Part shown: positions 35,049 through 44,319 of the stretch, piece after piece
Numbering within the stretch: the stretch's first letter is position 1
How the letters are laid out: the number at the start of each line of letters is the position of its first letter
Source of the DNA: HdN1 sp052035295
GTDB lineage: Bacteria > Pseudomonadota > Gammaproteobacteria > Pseudomonadales > Ketobacteraceae
Assembly: GCA_052035295.1 (NCBI GenBank)
Contig: JBPOHS010000046.1
Coordinates: 1-64,000, forward strand
Length of the DNA: 64,000 nucleotides
Direction: 5' to 3'
The notes under the pieces: model-generated
Database searches by the model: none
Seen by the model: only the letters and a program-made list of their open reading frames with translations
What the model was told of the DNA's origin: nothing
Position numbers and translations under genes: made by a program

Positions 35049-37831
35049 CCCAGGCGTCGGCGAGGCTCATTGGGCGAGTTGCCTGAACTTGCCCAGCGCA
35101 GCATGGTATCCCTCAATTCACTGAGTTCCACGGGTTTGGACAAGTGCGCATTCATGCCGCAGGCCAGGCTTCTTTCCTTGTGTTCGTCCATGATGTGCGC
35201 CGTGAGTGCGATGATTGGCATGGGGGTGCGTTTGTTCTGCGCTTCCCATTGGCGAATGCGGCGTGTGGCCTCAAAGCCGTCCATTTCCGGCATGTCGCAA
35301 TCCATCAGGATCAGATCGTAATTGCCCCGGCGCGCTTCTTCGACGGCCTGGACACCGTTCACTACCAGTTTTGCATTGACGTCGAGCCGGTGCATCATGC
35401 CGTTGATGACTTTCTGGCTGAGCGGATGGTCTTCGGCAATCAGCACGCGCAATTGCGATAGCTGCACGAGTTCCTGTTCGTTGAGTGGCAGTGCGCTCGC
35501 CTGGATCTTGCGCAGATGGCCGAGTTCTTCCGCCAGTGTGATCTTGAGGATGCGACCGGTGACCGGCTTGGTGATGATTCTTCTAACGCCAGCATTGCGT
35601 GCCGCCGTTGCGGTCGGTGCATTGCCGTGTCCGGTCAGCATGAGCACCAGCAGGTTGTTGTTGATCAGTGGGTCTTCCTTGAGTTTGGCGGCCAGTTCCA
35701 GCCCGTTCATGCCTGGCATGTCATGGTCGAGGATCACGACATCAAACGGCTCGTCAAGATTGGCCTGGGTTCGCAACAGTGCCATCGCCTGTTTGCCGTT
35801 GACGGCGGTCGTTACCTGCATGCCCCAGCTGGCAGCTTGCTGCTGGATGACAAGACGGCAGGAAGCGTTGTCATCCACGACCAGCATTCGCAAACCCTGC
35901 AGCTGTTCAGTAAAGAAGGGGGAATTGGCGCTGTCTTCGGCGACGGCTTCCAGCGGGATGCTGAACCAGAAGGCGCTTCCGCGCCCTGGCTGACTGGATG
36001 CGCCCATTTGGCCGCCCATCATTTTTACCAGTTGCTGGGCAATCGCCAGCCCCAATCCGGTGCCGGACTTGTCATCGGGATCTTGCCCCAGCAATAGCTG
36101 CCTGAGCTTTTCCTTGGCGATGCCGGCACCGGTATCACGAATTTCAAAACGGAGGTGGCGTGGCGACGTGCTTTCGTCATTGCTGACGGTAATCATGACC
36201 TCGCCATTTTCCGTAAATTTAATGGCGTTGGACACAAGGTTGGCAACGACCTGGCGGATGCGCAGCGGATCGCCTTTCACCTGGGTGGGGACATCGCTGT
36301 TGATGAGGCTGACGAGCTCCAGGGATTTTTCTTCGGCGCGCAGCTTGAACATCTCCAGACACTCGTTGAGCATGCTGGCAAGATCGAAAATACTGACATC
36401 CAGCGACATTTTGCCGGCTTCGATCTTGGAATAATCCAGGATGTCATCAATGATGTTCAGCAAATGATTGCCTGATGACGCGATGGTTTTTACGTAGTCG
36501 AGTTGTGTGGGGGAGAGTGGGGTTTCTTCCAGCAATTCGGTCATGCCGAGAATGCCATTCATCGGTGTACGAATTTCGTGACTCAACTGGGTCAGGAATT
36601 CATTTTTTGCGCGCGTTTCGGCTTCAGCCACGGCGATGCGCTTGTCCTTGGTGTGGTGAAGGAGATTCTGCTGGTGTTGCCTCTCCATTTGCGCCGGCAG
36701 CAACAGCAGTGCGCCGAGCGTCAACAACCACAGGCACTCCGTGTAATACGTTGAGGCCAACGGCAACTGGGTGACGGAACTCAACAGGAAAACAATACAG
36801 ACGATGACCAGGCTCACGCTCGATGCCAGCATCCAGCGTATGGCCGCCATTTTTTCTTGCCAGCGCAAGAGAATCGCGGCCATCTGTATCGGTACCAGCA
36901 GGAAGGCCAGCGTCAGGCTGAGTTGATTGAGAAAGGCAGTGTTCGAAAACAACAGCATGCCAATCAGAACAAGACACAGACCGGAGCATAAGCCCAGCAG
37001 ATGATAAATGCGGACGTGAGCCGATTTCAGATCAAGAAAAAGGCGGGTGAAATGGCATTCGAGCGCCATGAATGCAACGAACATCACCATCTCGACCGTT
37101 GTTCGAGAAGACGCGGCAATACCTGAGGTGAACAGCGACAGCTCTTCATTGAAAGCGATGAATGTGCCAAGCGTGAAACACACCAGACTACTGACCAGGT
37201 AGGTGTTGTCACGCAGCCGGAAATGGCACGCGAGCAAGCCCAGCGCTGCCAGCATCAGTCCGCCGACCATCAGCCCCATCGTTACAGCGTGTGCCGTCTG
37301 CTGGTGATAAAATACATTGGCATCCTGGGCTTTGATCGTGAAATTACGCAGGGATTGTGAGTGTACACGGATCAGGGCCTGGATATTCTGTTGCGCGGGC
37401 AAATGCACGCGTGCACTCGGGGCCGGAAAATTCAATCGACCGGCGCGCTGTAATGGGTGAGCGCCGGCAGGGGTGTTGGTGGCGGTGTAAAACTGAACGT
37501 CCTGAAGATTGGGCATGTCGAGGCTGATGACAATGTCATGGGCAACGTCATCTGCATTGTGCAGCTGGATTTCAAGCCAGATTTCATCGTCGCCGTAGCC
37601 AAAGCGCATGACCGGGTGGCGGGACCGGAAAAACCGTCGTGATTGCTCGGGGACCACCAGTGCGTCGGGTTGCCCGACACCTGCAGGCAGGGTCAGATAT
37701 GACAGGTGTTCACCCAGCGAGAGATCGATGTCGCTGCCCGAAATATCGATTTCCCCTGCCGTGCTGTTGCTTGTCGGCGCGAACATCAGCCACAAGGCGA
37801 GCCAGCAAAGAGTGATCAGGCGGGTCGACAT
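35045..37831 (-). CDS. Hybrid sensor histidine kinase with 7TMR-DISM input and two receiver domains
   Basis: This 928-aa protein has a signal peptide, a periplasmic 7TMR-DISM extracellular domain (about residues 30-160) and a block of about seven membrane helices to residue 390. A HisKA domain follows with SHEIRTPMNGILG (His418), and an HATPase domain with NAIKFTENG, DTGAGI and GTGLGLA. Two receiver domains end the protein, with phospho-acceptor candidates Asp702 (VVILDHDMPG) and Asp844 (LILMDCDMPE). It senses an unknown, perhaps carbohydrate-like, ligand. No separate response regulator is adjacent. I start at the ATG at 37831; a longer frame begins at 37918. Confidence 0.9.
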   Translation of the reverse strand: MSTRLITLCWLALWLMFAPTSNSTAGEIDISGSDIDLSLGEHLSYLTLPAGVGQPDALVVPEQSRRFFRSRHPVMRFGYGDDEIWLEIQLHNADDVAHDIVISLDMPNLQDVQFYTATNTPAGAHPLQRAGRLNFPAPSARVHLPAQQNIQALIRVHSQSLRNFTIKAQDANVFYHQQTAHAVTMGLMVGGLMLAALGLLACHFRLRDNTYLVSSLVCFTLGTFIAFNEELSLFTSGIAASSRTTVEMVMFVAFMALECHFTRLFLDLKSAHVRIYHLLGLCSGLCLVLIGMLLFSNTAFLNQLSLTLAFLLVPIQMAAILLRWQEKMAAIRWMLASSVSLVIVCIVFLLSSVTQLPLASTYYTECLWLLTLGALLLLPAQMERQHQQNLLHHTKDKRIAVAEAETRAKNEFLTQLSHEIRTPMNGILGMTELLEETPLSPTQLDYVKTIASSGNHLLNIIDDILDYSKIEAGKMSLDVSIFDLASMLNECLEMFKLRAEEKSLELVSLINSDVPTQVKGDPLRIRQVVANLVSNAIKFTENGEVMITVSNDESTSPRHLRFEIRDTGAGIAKEKLRQLLLGQDPDDKSGTGLGLAIAQQLVKMMGGQMGASSQPGRGSAFWFSIPLEAVAEDSANSPFFTEQLQGLRMLVVDDNASCRLVIQQQAASWGMQVTTAVNGKQAMALLRTQANLDEPFDVVILDHDMPGMNGLELAAKLKEDPLINNNLLVLMLTGHGNAPTATAARNAGVRRIITKPVTGRILKITLAEELGHLRKIQASALPLNEQELVQLSQLRVLIAEDHPLSQKVINGMMHRLDVNAKLVVNGVQAVEEARRGNYDLILMDCDMPEMDGFEATRRIRQWEAQNKRTPMPIIALTAHIMDEHKERSLACGMNAHLSKPVELSELRDTMLRWASSGNSPNEPRRRLG

Positions 37832-38047
37832 ACGGGGTACATCCGGCAATTCATCCAAAAAGGCAAGTATACAGAAATCGGGCTTTGCTGCATGTGCATT
37901 ATAAAAAGGGGCGGGCAAAGAGAAAAAACGTCTAGTGGGCAGGAGGTCAGAATAATTTTCTGTGCTTGGCGTTTTTCTTTGGGGACGTGACTAACACCTT
38001 TTTGCATTGTTTCTATACTTCTCTAGACCAGTGGAGGAGATAGCTAC

Positions 38048-38878
38048 ATGTCATCAATGCAGAAGATATTCGATCATGTGCTGGAAATGCCGAGCATTTC
38101 CAAAGTAGTTCAAGAGCTTATCGAATCATTCAATGATCCCAGGGCCAATGTGGATGCCATTGCGAAGAAAATCCGCATGGATCAGGCCTTGTCTGCGAAG
38201 GTGTTGCGGCTGGCGAACTCCGCGCGTTACGGCACCGGGCGGAAGGTGGCGAGTATCGATTCGGCCGTCGTGATGCTGGGTTTTGACGCCCTGCGTACTT
38301 TGGTGGTGGCCTCGGGCGTGACTGGCGCGTTTAAAAAAGTTCCCCACCTCGACATCAAGGAATACTGGCGGGAGACATTTCTCGTCGCGAGTGTCTCCAA
38401 GTCCATTGCCAAGCACGCCGGGCTGGATGCCGAGACGGCATTTACCTGTGGTTTGATGCACAGTGTCGGCATGGTGCTGCTGTACCTTTCCGATGCCGAC
38501 AGCATGCATCGTATTGAAACACTGGTGAAAGAAGGTGCAAATCGCATCGATCTGGAGCGCAATCAGTTTGGTTTTGATTATGGTCAGGTCGGGGAAGAAC
38601 TGGCCAAGCGCTGGAACTTTCCGGAACGTATTGCCCAGGCAGTCGGTCAACACACCAGTCTTAATACCGCGAAAGATATCGACCCCTATGCCTTGGTAAC
38701 CTATCTGGCCTGCTACCTCGCCAAGGGGCGGCTGCACAATATTCCCAAGCAACAGATCCTGGGCGAGTTTCCGACCGAGCTGGCGCAGCCCTTGAACATG
38801 AACATGGTCGCCTTGATGGAAGAGATGGATCGTCTGCTCTCCCAGGAAGACGATATTGACCAGGTGCTGGCCGCTTAA
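38048..38878 (+). CDS. HDOD domain signalling protein
   Basis: This 276-aa protein consists largely of an HDOD domain (about residues 10-210), a relative of HD phosphohydrolases that usually lacks enzyme activity and serves as a regulatory scaffold. Visible features are DAIAKKIRMDQALSAKVLRL and SIDSAVVMLGFDALRTLV. HD-type residues occur only in part (TCGLMHSVGM). GGAGGAG lies about 9 bases before the ATG. It is divergent from the hybrid kinase (216-bp gap) and convergent with the cNMP/rhodanese gene, with which it shares a TTAA at the stops. Confidence 0.88.
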   Translation: MSSMQKIFDHVLEMPSISKVVQELIESFNDPRANVDAIAKKIRMDQALSAKVLRLANSARYGTGRKVASIDSAVVMLGFDALRTLVVASGVTGAFKKVPHLDIKEYWRETFLVASVSKSIAKHAGLDAETAFTCGLMHSVGMVLLYLSDADSMHRIETLVKEGANRIDLERNQFGFDYGQVGEELAKRWNFPERIAQAVGQHTSLNTAKDIDPYALVTYLACYLAKGRLHNIPKQQILGEFPTELAQPLNMNMVALMEEMDRLLSQEDDIDQVLAA

Positions 38879-39918
38879 GCGGCCGGTACCCCTTCGACTC
38901 CCGCTCCTTTCAATACGTACGCTTCACAGCCTGACTCCCGGAACAGATAGGCGCCCAGTTCACTGCGGCGCCCACCATCACAAGTCACGACATAGGTGCA
39001 ATCCTTCGGCATTTCCGCCAGTTTGTTGCGCAACTCCTTCAGCGGGTAGCATTCGGCACCTTCCACGTGGGCGTGCTTGAACTCGCCTTTGAGGCGAACG
39101 TCGATGATGCGCACCTCGCCTTTTTCACGCAGGCTTCCGATTTCCTCCAGGGAAATGGTCTTGATGACCGGATCGCGCAGCAAGCGGGTGAACTGATCCT
39201 TGCCCAGCCACATCAAGCTGCCGTCGGTGAGCATCGTCACGGTGGCGTTGCGCACGGTTTCGCCGATCAAGGCTTCTTCGCCAAAGAACTCGCCAGGCTC
39301 AAGGATCGCCAGTTCCTCCTCTCCCTTGAACGTATTGCGGGTAACGCGCGCCGAACCTCTCTCGATCACGAAGAATCTATCGCCGTCTTCGCCCTCACGC
39401 ACGATAACCTGCCCGGCAACCGCCGCTACCTGACGGAAGTTCACGAACAGCTGTTGAATGTTGGCCGGGGGAATCTGGGTGAAGAGGCGGGATTCCAGTA
39501 GCGCATGCATCCAGTCGTTTTCGTCGGGTTCGGCTTCGGCGAGATCGGTGACGCCATAGTTGCCGGCCTGTTCCCATGTGACCACGAGATCGACGTGATC
39601 CTTGTCGATCGCCAGGACCGTGACGTCCTCTTTAGTGATGGCGGAATGCTTGTGGGGGATGGTCGGGTCCAGCGGATGCTGGGCCTGCGCATCGAAGTAG
39701 AACACGCGCGTGATATTGAAGTTGATATCACTCAGATCGACGCTGCCGGCCACCAGGTAATAACAAAGCTTGGTGCTGTCACCGCGCTTGAACAGCATGC
39801 GGCCGGTTGGAAGAGTGACGAGACGGGATTTTTTCAGGATGTCGCGCAGGTGGGTATCCGGCAGCGATACAAAGGGTTCAAAGCGGCGCAGCAGATCAAT
39901 GTTCAGCTCACTTTTCAT
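38875..39918 (-). CDS. Cyclic-nucleotide-binding/rhodanese fusion protein
   Basis: This 347-aa protein has two cNMP-binding-like regions. The first (about residues 10-110) is degenerate. The second (about 140-240) is well kept, with REGEDGDRFFVIERGSARV and PGEFFGEEALIGETVRNATV. A rhodanese domain follows (about 255-345) with the catalytic-loop cysteine in VTCDGGRRS. It may link a cyclic nucleotide or redox signal to sulfur-transfer chemistry. It has no DNA-binding domain. The ATG at 39918 has GGGGATG upstream. It ends on the shared TTAA with the HDOD gene. Confidence 0.85.
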   Translation of the reverse strand: MKSELNIDLLRRFEPFVSLPDTHLRDILKKSRLVTLPTGRMLFKRGDSTKLCYYLVAGSVDLSDINFNITRVFYFDAQAQHPLDPTIPHKHSAITKEDVTVLAIDKDHVDLVVTWEQAGNYGVTDLAEAEPDENDWMHALLESRLFTQIPPANIQQLFVNFRQVAAVAGQVIVREGEDGDRFFVIERGSARVTRNTFKGEEELAILEPGEFFGEEALIGETVRNATVTMLTDGSLMWLGKDQFTRLLRDPVIKTISLEEIGSLREKGEVRIIDVRLKGEFKHAHVEGAECYPLKELRNKLAEMPKDCTYVVTCDGGRRSELGAYLFRESGCEAYVLKGAGVEGVPAA

Positions 39919-39936
39919 GATGCATCCCCGAGGAAT

Positions 39937-39964
39937 GCATAACCGCGACAGCGCGCGGTTATGT
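39937..39964. other. Hairpin between opgH and the cNMP/rhodanese gene
   Basis: An 11-bp stem (39937-39947 and 39954-39964, core ATAACCGCG, one G-T pair) with a 6-nt loop lies 19 bases upstream of the cNMP/rhodanese start and about 110 bases beyond the opgH stop on the minus strand. It could be a weak terminator, an operator or a leader structure. No T-run follows. Confidence 0.5.
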
Positions 39965-40072
39965 CATTCAGGCCAAAAGAATTTTGCGTGAAGGCAGACC
40001 CTAAGGTTTAGCAGCATCACGCGTTAATTCAACTGCTGCAAGAGGAGTTGTTGATCGAGCGCATTCTCGCGC

Positions 40073-42205
40073 TCAGTCGAGTTTGCGGGTGACTTCGCTC
40101 CCCCAGAAGGTGTCAGGATGCGCGCGCCACGCGGCCTGGTGCAGCCAACGCAGGGATTCCTGGTCGAGCGCCAGCATGCTGCGCTCCTTGTTGGTGAGCA
40201 CGGCAGGCCCTTCCTGCAGGCACCGCAGCCGCAACTGCTGCAGGCGACCCTGCTTGGCGCCGCCCTTGTTACCGCGGGCGAGCGACATGTGTACGTAGTT
40301 CATGATCGGGTCAACCACCGCCTGGATGAAGGCAGAGACCGGCATGTTGGCTTCAGTGAGCGGCATGCTTTCTACACATTCGACCAACTTGCTGCCGTAA
40401 ACCTCTTCCGGTGTTTGCAGGAAGCCCCAGCGGCGCGCCCACTGGCCCACTCCGACCCGACTGACGATGACCGAAATTGGTGCCGCGAGTATCAGCGGCA
40501 GCGCGACCGGCAATGACCAGTAGAAGAACATGCGATCCAGCCAAAAAGCAAAGCCCGACCACGCCAGCGCCAGCAGGGTACCGCCCGCCTGGTTGACGAT
40601 GGCGGCCCACCACCCGGTTTCTTCGGTGCGGTTCTGCCCGGCCCAGCTGAGCGTCACGTTGAAAATGGCTTCGATCACGTAACGGGTATGGGCCAGCATG
40701 CGAATCGGCGCCATCATGATGGAAATCACGACTTCCAGCAGAATGCTGCGCAGCAGCTTGAAAAAGCCACCGAAGCTCTTCAGGCGCCCGCTGAAAATCA
40801 CATCAATGAAGGCCAATAACTTGGGCAGGAACAGCAGGAAAACCGTCGAGACCGCCAAACCCACCGCCAGTTGCGGGTGCCACTCCGGCCAGGTCGGAAA
40901 CAGGCTGTAGTCGGACGGAAAATAGTTGATCGGCCACAGCACCAGGCGGGTGACTTCCAGAGTGGCCAGCACCAGGAAAACCAGCCACAAGGGGGAGGCA
41001 CAATAGGACATGACGCCGTTGAGAAAGGCCATGCGATGGGCGAATCGGAGTTTCGGTTCAAACAGCAGCAGCCACAGGTGCTGGATATTGCCCTTTGCCC
41101 AGCGCTTGTCTCGTGTCAGGTCGTCGACGAGGGTAGGCGGGGATTCTTCATAGGAGCCGGTGAGCTCGGGTTCGAGCCAGGTTTCATAGCCGGCACGCCC
41201 CATGAAAGCAGCTTCGACGAAGTCGTGACTGAGGATCGGACCACCAAAAATGCCGGGGCCTGTCAGACGAGGCAGGCCACAGTAACGCATGAACAGCCGG
41301 GTGCGAATGATGGCGTTATGCCCCCAGAAGGCGGCTTCCCCAAGTTGCAGGGCGGCGAGACCGGTACTGAACAGCGGCCCGTAAACCTGGTTGCCAAACT
41401 GTTGGACGCGCGCAAACAGGGACTTGCCATTGAGCAGGTTCGGGCCGCTCTGCAGAATGCCCACCCTGGGCTCAAGCTGCATCAGACGCACCATGTCGAC
41501 CAGTGTCTTGCCTTCCATCAGGCTGTCGGCATCGAGCACCACGGTGTATTCGTAGTCACGCCCCCAACGACGCAGGAAATCGGCCACGTTGCCGCTCTTG
41601 TAGTTCATGTTGAGGGAACGGCGGCGATAGAACAATTTTCCTTCTGCTTTCAGTTCGTGGCACAGCTGGTACCAGGTAGCTTGCTCCGAGAGCCAGACAT
41701 CCGGGTCGCGACTGTCCGAGAGAATGAAAAAATCGAAATGTTCGATCAAGCCGGTTTCCTGCAACGACAGGTATACCGCCCGCAACCCCCCCAGTGTGCG
41801 CTCGATGGGTTCATGATAAATGGGCAGGACGACGGCCGTGCGGGCCATGGGCACCTGGTGCAGATGATCGCGGTGACGCCGCCACAGCGACAACCGGTCG
41901 CCACCGATACGGCGCAGGAAGAATCCGTACATGGCGAACCAGAAGCCGATCGAGATCCACGTAAACAGCAGCGTGAACAGGGCCGCCAGGGCAATTTCGA
42001 GAATGTCGCCACCGTGATAGGGCAACACTGACAAAACGTAATGCGTTCCAAGACCGGCCTGGGTGAGGACGAGCGCGGTCAGCACGGTGCGACGGAACAG
42101 GACGCGCCCGCGCCACGGCAAGGATGAGTTGGGCGCCTCGAACGCAGGCGCCTGAGCCGATACCGCCTCTTCCGGGGTGGGATGTACGCCGGTAACCTCG
42201 GTCAT
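40073..42205 (-). CDS. opgH: Glucans biosynthesis glucosyltransferase OpgH
   Basis: OpgH (MdoH) polymerises glucose from UDP-glucose into the backbone of osmoregulated periplasmic glucans and exports it. The 710-aa inner membrane protein has membrane helices near the N-terminus, a family 2 glycosyltransferase domain (DADSLMEGKT, then LSHDFVEAAFMGRAGYE and DKRWAKGNIQHL) and several helices in the C-terminal part. It is shorter than the about 850 aa of E. coli, mostly at the ends. Its ATG overlaps the stop of the small gene upstream. Confidence 0.95.
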   Translation of the reverse strand: MTEVTGVHPTPEEAVSAQAPAFEAPNSSLPWRGRVLFRRTVLTALVLTQAGLGTHYVLSVLPYHGGDILEIALAALFTLLFTWISIGFWFAMYGFFLRRIGGDRLSLWRRHRDHLHQVPMARTAVVLPIYHEPIERTLGGLRAVYLSLQETGLIEHFDFFILSDSRDPDVWLSEQATWYQLCHELKAEGKLFYRRRSLNMNYKSGNVADFLRRWGRDYEYTVVLDADSLMEGKTLVDMVRLMQLEPRVGILQSGPNLLNGKSLFARVQQFGNQVYGPLFSTGLAALQLGEAAFWGHNAIIRTRLFMRYCGLPRLTGPGIFGGPILSHDFVEAAFMGRAGYETWLEPELTGSYEESPPTLVDDLTRDKRWAKGNIQHLWLLLFEPKLRFAHRMAFLNGVMSYCASPLWLVFLVLATLEVTRLVLWPINYFPSDYSLFPTWPEWHPQLAVGLAVSTVFLLFLPKLLAFIDVIFSGRLKSFGGFFKLLRSILLEVVISIMMAPIRMLAHTRYVIEAIFNVTLSWAGQNRTEETGWWAAIVNQAGGTLLALAWSGFAFWLDRMFFYWSLPVALPLILAAPISVIVSRVGVGQWARRWGFLQTPEEVYGSKLVECVESMPLTEANMPVSAFIQAVVDPIMNYVHMSLARGNKGGAKQGRLQQLRLRCLQEGPAVLTNKERSMLALDQESLRWLHQAAWRAHPDTFWGSEVTRKLD

Positions 42206-42456
42206 TCGTGTTCTCCGTAACCAATACTGCCGCGATTGAGGGGAGGTGCGGGGCGAGGTAACGACAGCGGCGGCAGGAGGAAGCGCTGTGGCAGCATGGT
42301 CATCACGTAGAGAAACATGTCGGGCTCGCCGCTTTCGATGGCTTCCTGTACCAGCTTCAGGGCCACGATCTCAAGCTCACGCGTCAAGGGCATATCCAGC
42401 AGCGCCAGATAAGCCAGCACACGGGAAAGCGCATGCTCGCTATCGGATTTGCTCAT
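42202..42456 (-). CDS. Small hypothetical protein between opgG and opgH
   Basis: This 84-aa protein has no recognised domain or signal. Its core, LSRVLAYLALLDMPLTRELE, predicts a helical unit, and the C-terminal third is rich in proline and leucine. I start at the ATG at 42456, one base after the opgG stop, with GAGG about 10 bases upstream; a TTG at 42474 is possible. It ends in a 4-base ATGA overlap with opgH, so it lies translationally coupled inside the opgGH operon. This supports a real gene, perhaps one that tunes OpgH. Confidence 0.7.
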   Translation of the reverse strand: MSKSDSEHALSRVLAYLALLDMPLTRELEIVALKLVQEAIESGEPDMFLYVMTMLPQRFLLPPLSLPRPAPPLNRGSIGYGEHE

Positions 42457-42457
42457 G

Positions 42458-43993
42458 TCATTCGACCTCGCCAAGGATGTCGTTTTGTGCCGGCAAGCGA
42501 TAGGTCCAGGTTTCGGTCAGCGTCTTTTCGCCCACCGTGAGATAACCTCGGACATCCAGCGGGCGACCTTCTGCGGGTTTGGCCAGCATGGACAGGCGCC
42601 AGGCTTTCTGGGGGGCGTTGTACTCGACGTACTGTTCGAGGATCTCGCCCTTTTCCTGGGCAGTGAGCGTCGCCGTCACCGCAGCATCACCCGGAATGCG
42701 CGCCAGCTCGCCACCGGCGAAGTCAACGATGATCCGATAAGCCCCTTTCACATGGCCGCCGCCAATCAGGTTGCCGTCGCCGATATAGGTGTTCAGGGCA
42801 TGCCCGATTTTTTCGGCGGGAAGATTGGCGCTGCCAAAGTTCAGGGTATAACCGATGTAGTAGGGCATGCTCGGGGTCGGTGCCTGACGCGGCGTCCAGA
42901 AAGCAACGATGTTGTCATTGGTTTCTTCCGGCGTGGGCAGTTGTATCAGCACCACATCACCCGGTCCCCAGTTGTTCTCGGGCGTGACCCAGGTGCTGGG
43001 GCGTTTGTGATAATTTGCCCCGAGATCGCCATAATTGCCAAAGTGGGAATCCCGTTGCAGGACGCCGAAGCCCCTGACATCAGTCGTTGCAAAATAATCC
43101 ATGGTCAAAGTGGCAGGATTGATCAGCGGACGCCACAGCCATTCTCCTGTGCCCCCATTCTGGATCAGCAGGCCATCGGAATCGTGAACCTCGCCGCGCC
43201 ACTCGCCGCGTGGACGGGAGGTGTTTTCGCCGTAGAAAAACATGCTGGTGAGCGGGGCAATGCCCAGCATCTTGATGTTGCTGCGAGGAAACAATACCGC
43301 GCGCACGTCGACCTTGGTGGCATCCCCCGGGCTGACACGGAACTGATAGGCGCCGCTCAGGCTAGGGCCATCCAGCAACCCGTACATGACCATGTCCTTG
43401 GCCTTGGGGCTTGGCTTCACCAGCCAGAATTCGGTGAACGAAGGAAACTCTTCGCCGCTCGGCAAACCCGTGTCGACGGCAATTCCCCGGGCAGAAATCC
43501 CGAAGGCGTTTTCCTTGCCTACGCCGCGCAAATAACTGGCACCGGCAAACACCAGGAACTGGTTCTGAATGTCAGCGGTATTGAACGGAAAGGTCAGTTT
43601 GAAGCCGGCATAGCCAAGATCCGGCGGCACCAGTTTCTGCAGCTCCGGATCCGTGAAAACGAAATTTTCCTTGTCGAAATCTAGCGGCTTGGCCTTGTTG
43701 CCGCTGACGACATTGAGCTTGACGGCGTGCTTATAAAACAGGCCGGGCGGCACCAGCATCACCTGGAATTTTGATTTGCTGTCTTGCCAGAGGCTTTTTT
43801 CCGGATTGAACCGGATATCCTGATACTGGTTATACGTCAGATCCTGCATGAAACGCGGAATCTGCTCAGGCTCCTTGTAGGGTTGAGCCGATAACTGCCG
43901 TGCATTTTCGATGACATTGTCAAAGCCGAAATTGGCGAACGCCTGCGTGGGGAGCAGAATGGCAAGCCCGATGCTCATTAATGTTCTGCGCAT
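42458..43993 (-). CDS. opgG: Glucans biosynthesis protein G
   Basis: OpgG (MdoG) is a periplasmic protein needed to branch and release osmoregulated periplasmic glucans. The 511-aa product has a Sec signal (MRRTLMSIGLAILLPTQAFA) and the family pattern throughout, for example PEKSLWQDSKSKFQVMLVPP near the N-terminus and FFYGENTSRPRGEWRGEVHD in the centre. The Sec-type signal, without a twin-arginine motif, favours OpgG over OpgD. AGGAG lies about 10 bases upstream of the ATG. It is the first gene of opgG-small gene-opgH. Confidence 0.94.
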   Translation of the reverse strand: MRRTLMSIGLAILLPTQAFANFGFDNVIENARQLSAQPYKEPEQIPRFMQDLTYNQYQDIRFNPEKSLWQDSKSKFQVMLVPPGLFYKHAVKLNVVSGNKAKPLDFDKENFVFTDPELQKLVPPDLGYAGFKLTFPFNTADIQNQFLVFAGASYLRGVGKENAFGISARGIAVDTGLPSGEEFPSFTEFWLVKPSPKAKDMVMYGLLDGPSLSGAYQFRVSPGDATKVDVRAVLFPRSNIKMLGIAPLTSMFFYGENTSRPRGEWRGEVHDSDGLLIQNGGTGEWLWRPLINPATLTMDYFATTDVRGFGVLQRDSHFGNYGDLGANYHKRPSTWVTPENNWGPGDVVLIQLPTPEETNDNIVAFWTPRQAPTPSMPYYIGYTLNFGSANLPAEKIGHALNTYIGDGNLIGGGHVKGAYRIIVDFAGGELARIPGDAAVTATLTAQEKGEILEQYVEYNAPQKAWRLSMLAKPAEGRPLDVRGYLTVGEKTLTETWTYRLPAQNDILGEVE

Positions 43994-44319
43994 TGAACCC
44001 GAACTCCTGAAAGGGCAGCTGCCCGGTGTTGGTCATTGGAAATTGCTGTTGTGCCTGGCGCCTTGCCGCATCTTGCCTTGAAAGAATTCGTGACCACTGC
44101 GCGCCTCACGATGTGCGTGAATGTCATTGTGGCAGGGTTGGCGTAACGGTCAGACTGCACTCGGCAGCGCGTTTGCGGAAGGCGTTTTATGCTTTTGATT
44201 ATCGCATACCGGCAAGAATAAATAAGGGCGACGAGAGCAAAAATTGACTGCGGTCGACAGGGACGAGGATCATGATTGATCAACGTCAAAATCCCTGCCG
44301 ACACGGAGCGAAATCGCGA
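43994..44319. other. 326-bp intergenic region between opgG and purD
   Basis: Both flanking genes are on the minus strand, so this gap should hold the 3' end of the purD unit and the opgG promoter. I see GATAAT on the minus strand at 44203-44198 as a weak -10 candidate without a clear -35. An imperfect 10-bp inverted repeat (44253-44262 and 44293-44302, one mismatch) lies near the purD end without a T-run. There is no credible gene here. Confidence 0.5.

Noticed and set aside
40871..42031. 386-aa reading frame opposite opgH
   Set aside because: It is antisense to the conserved glucosyltransferase and shows no protein-like domain pattern.
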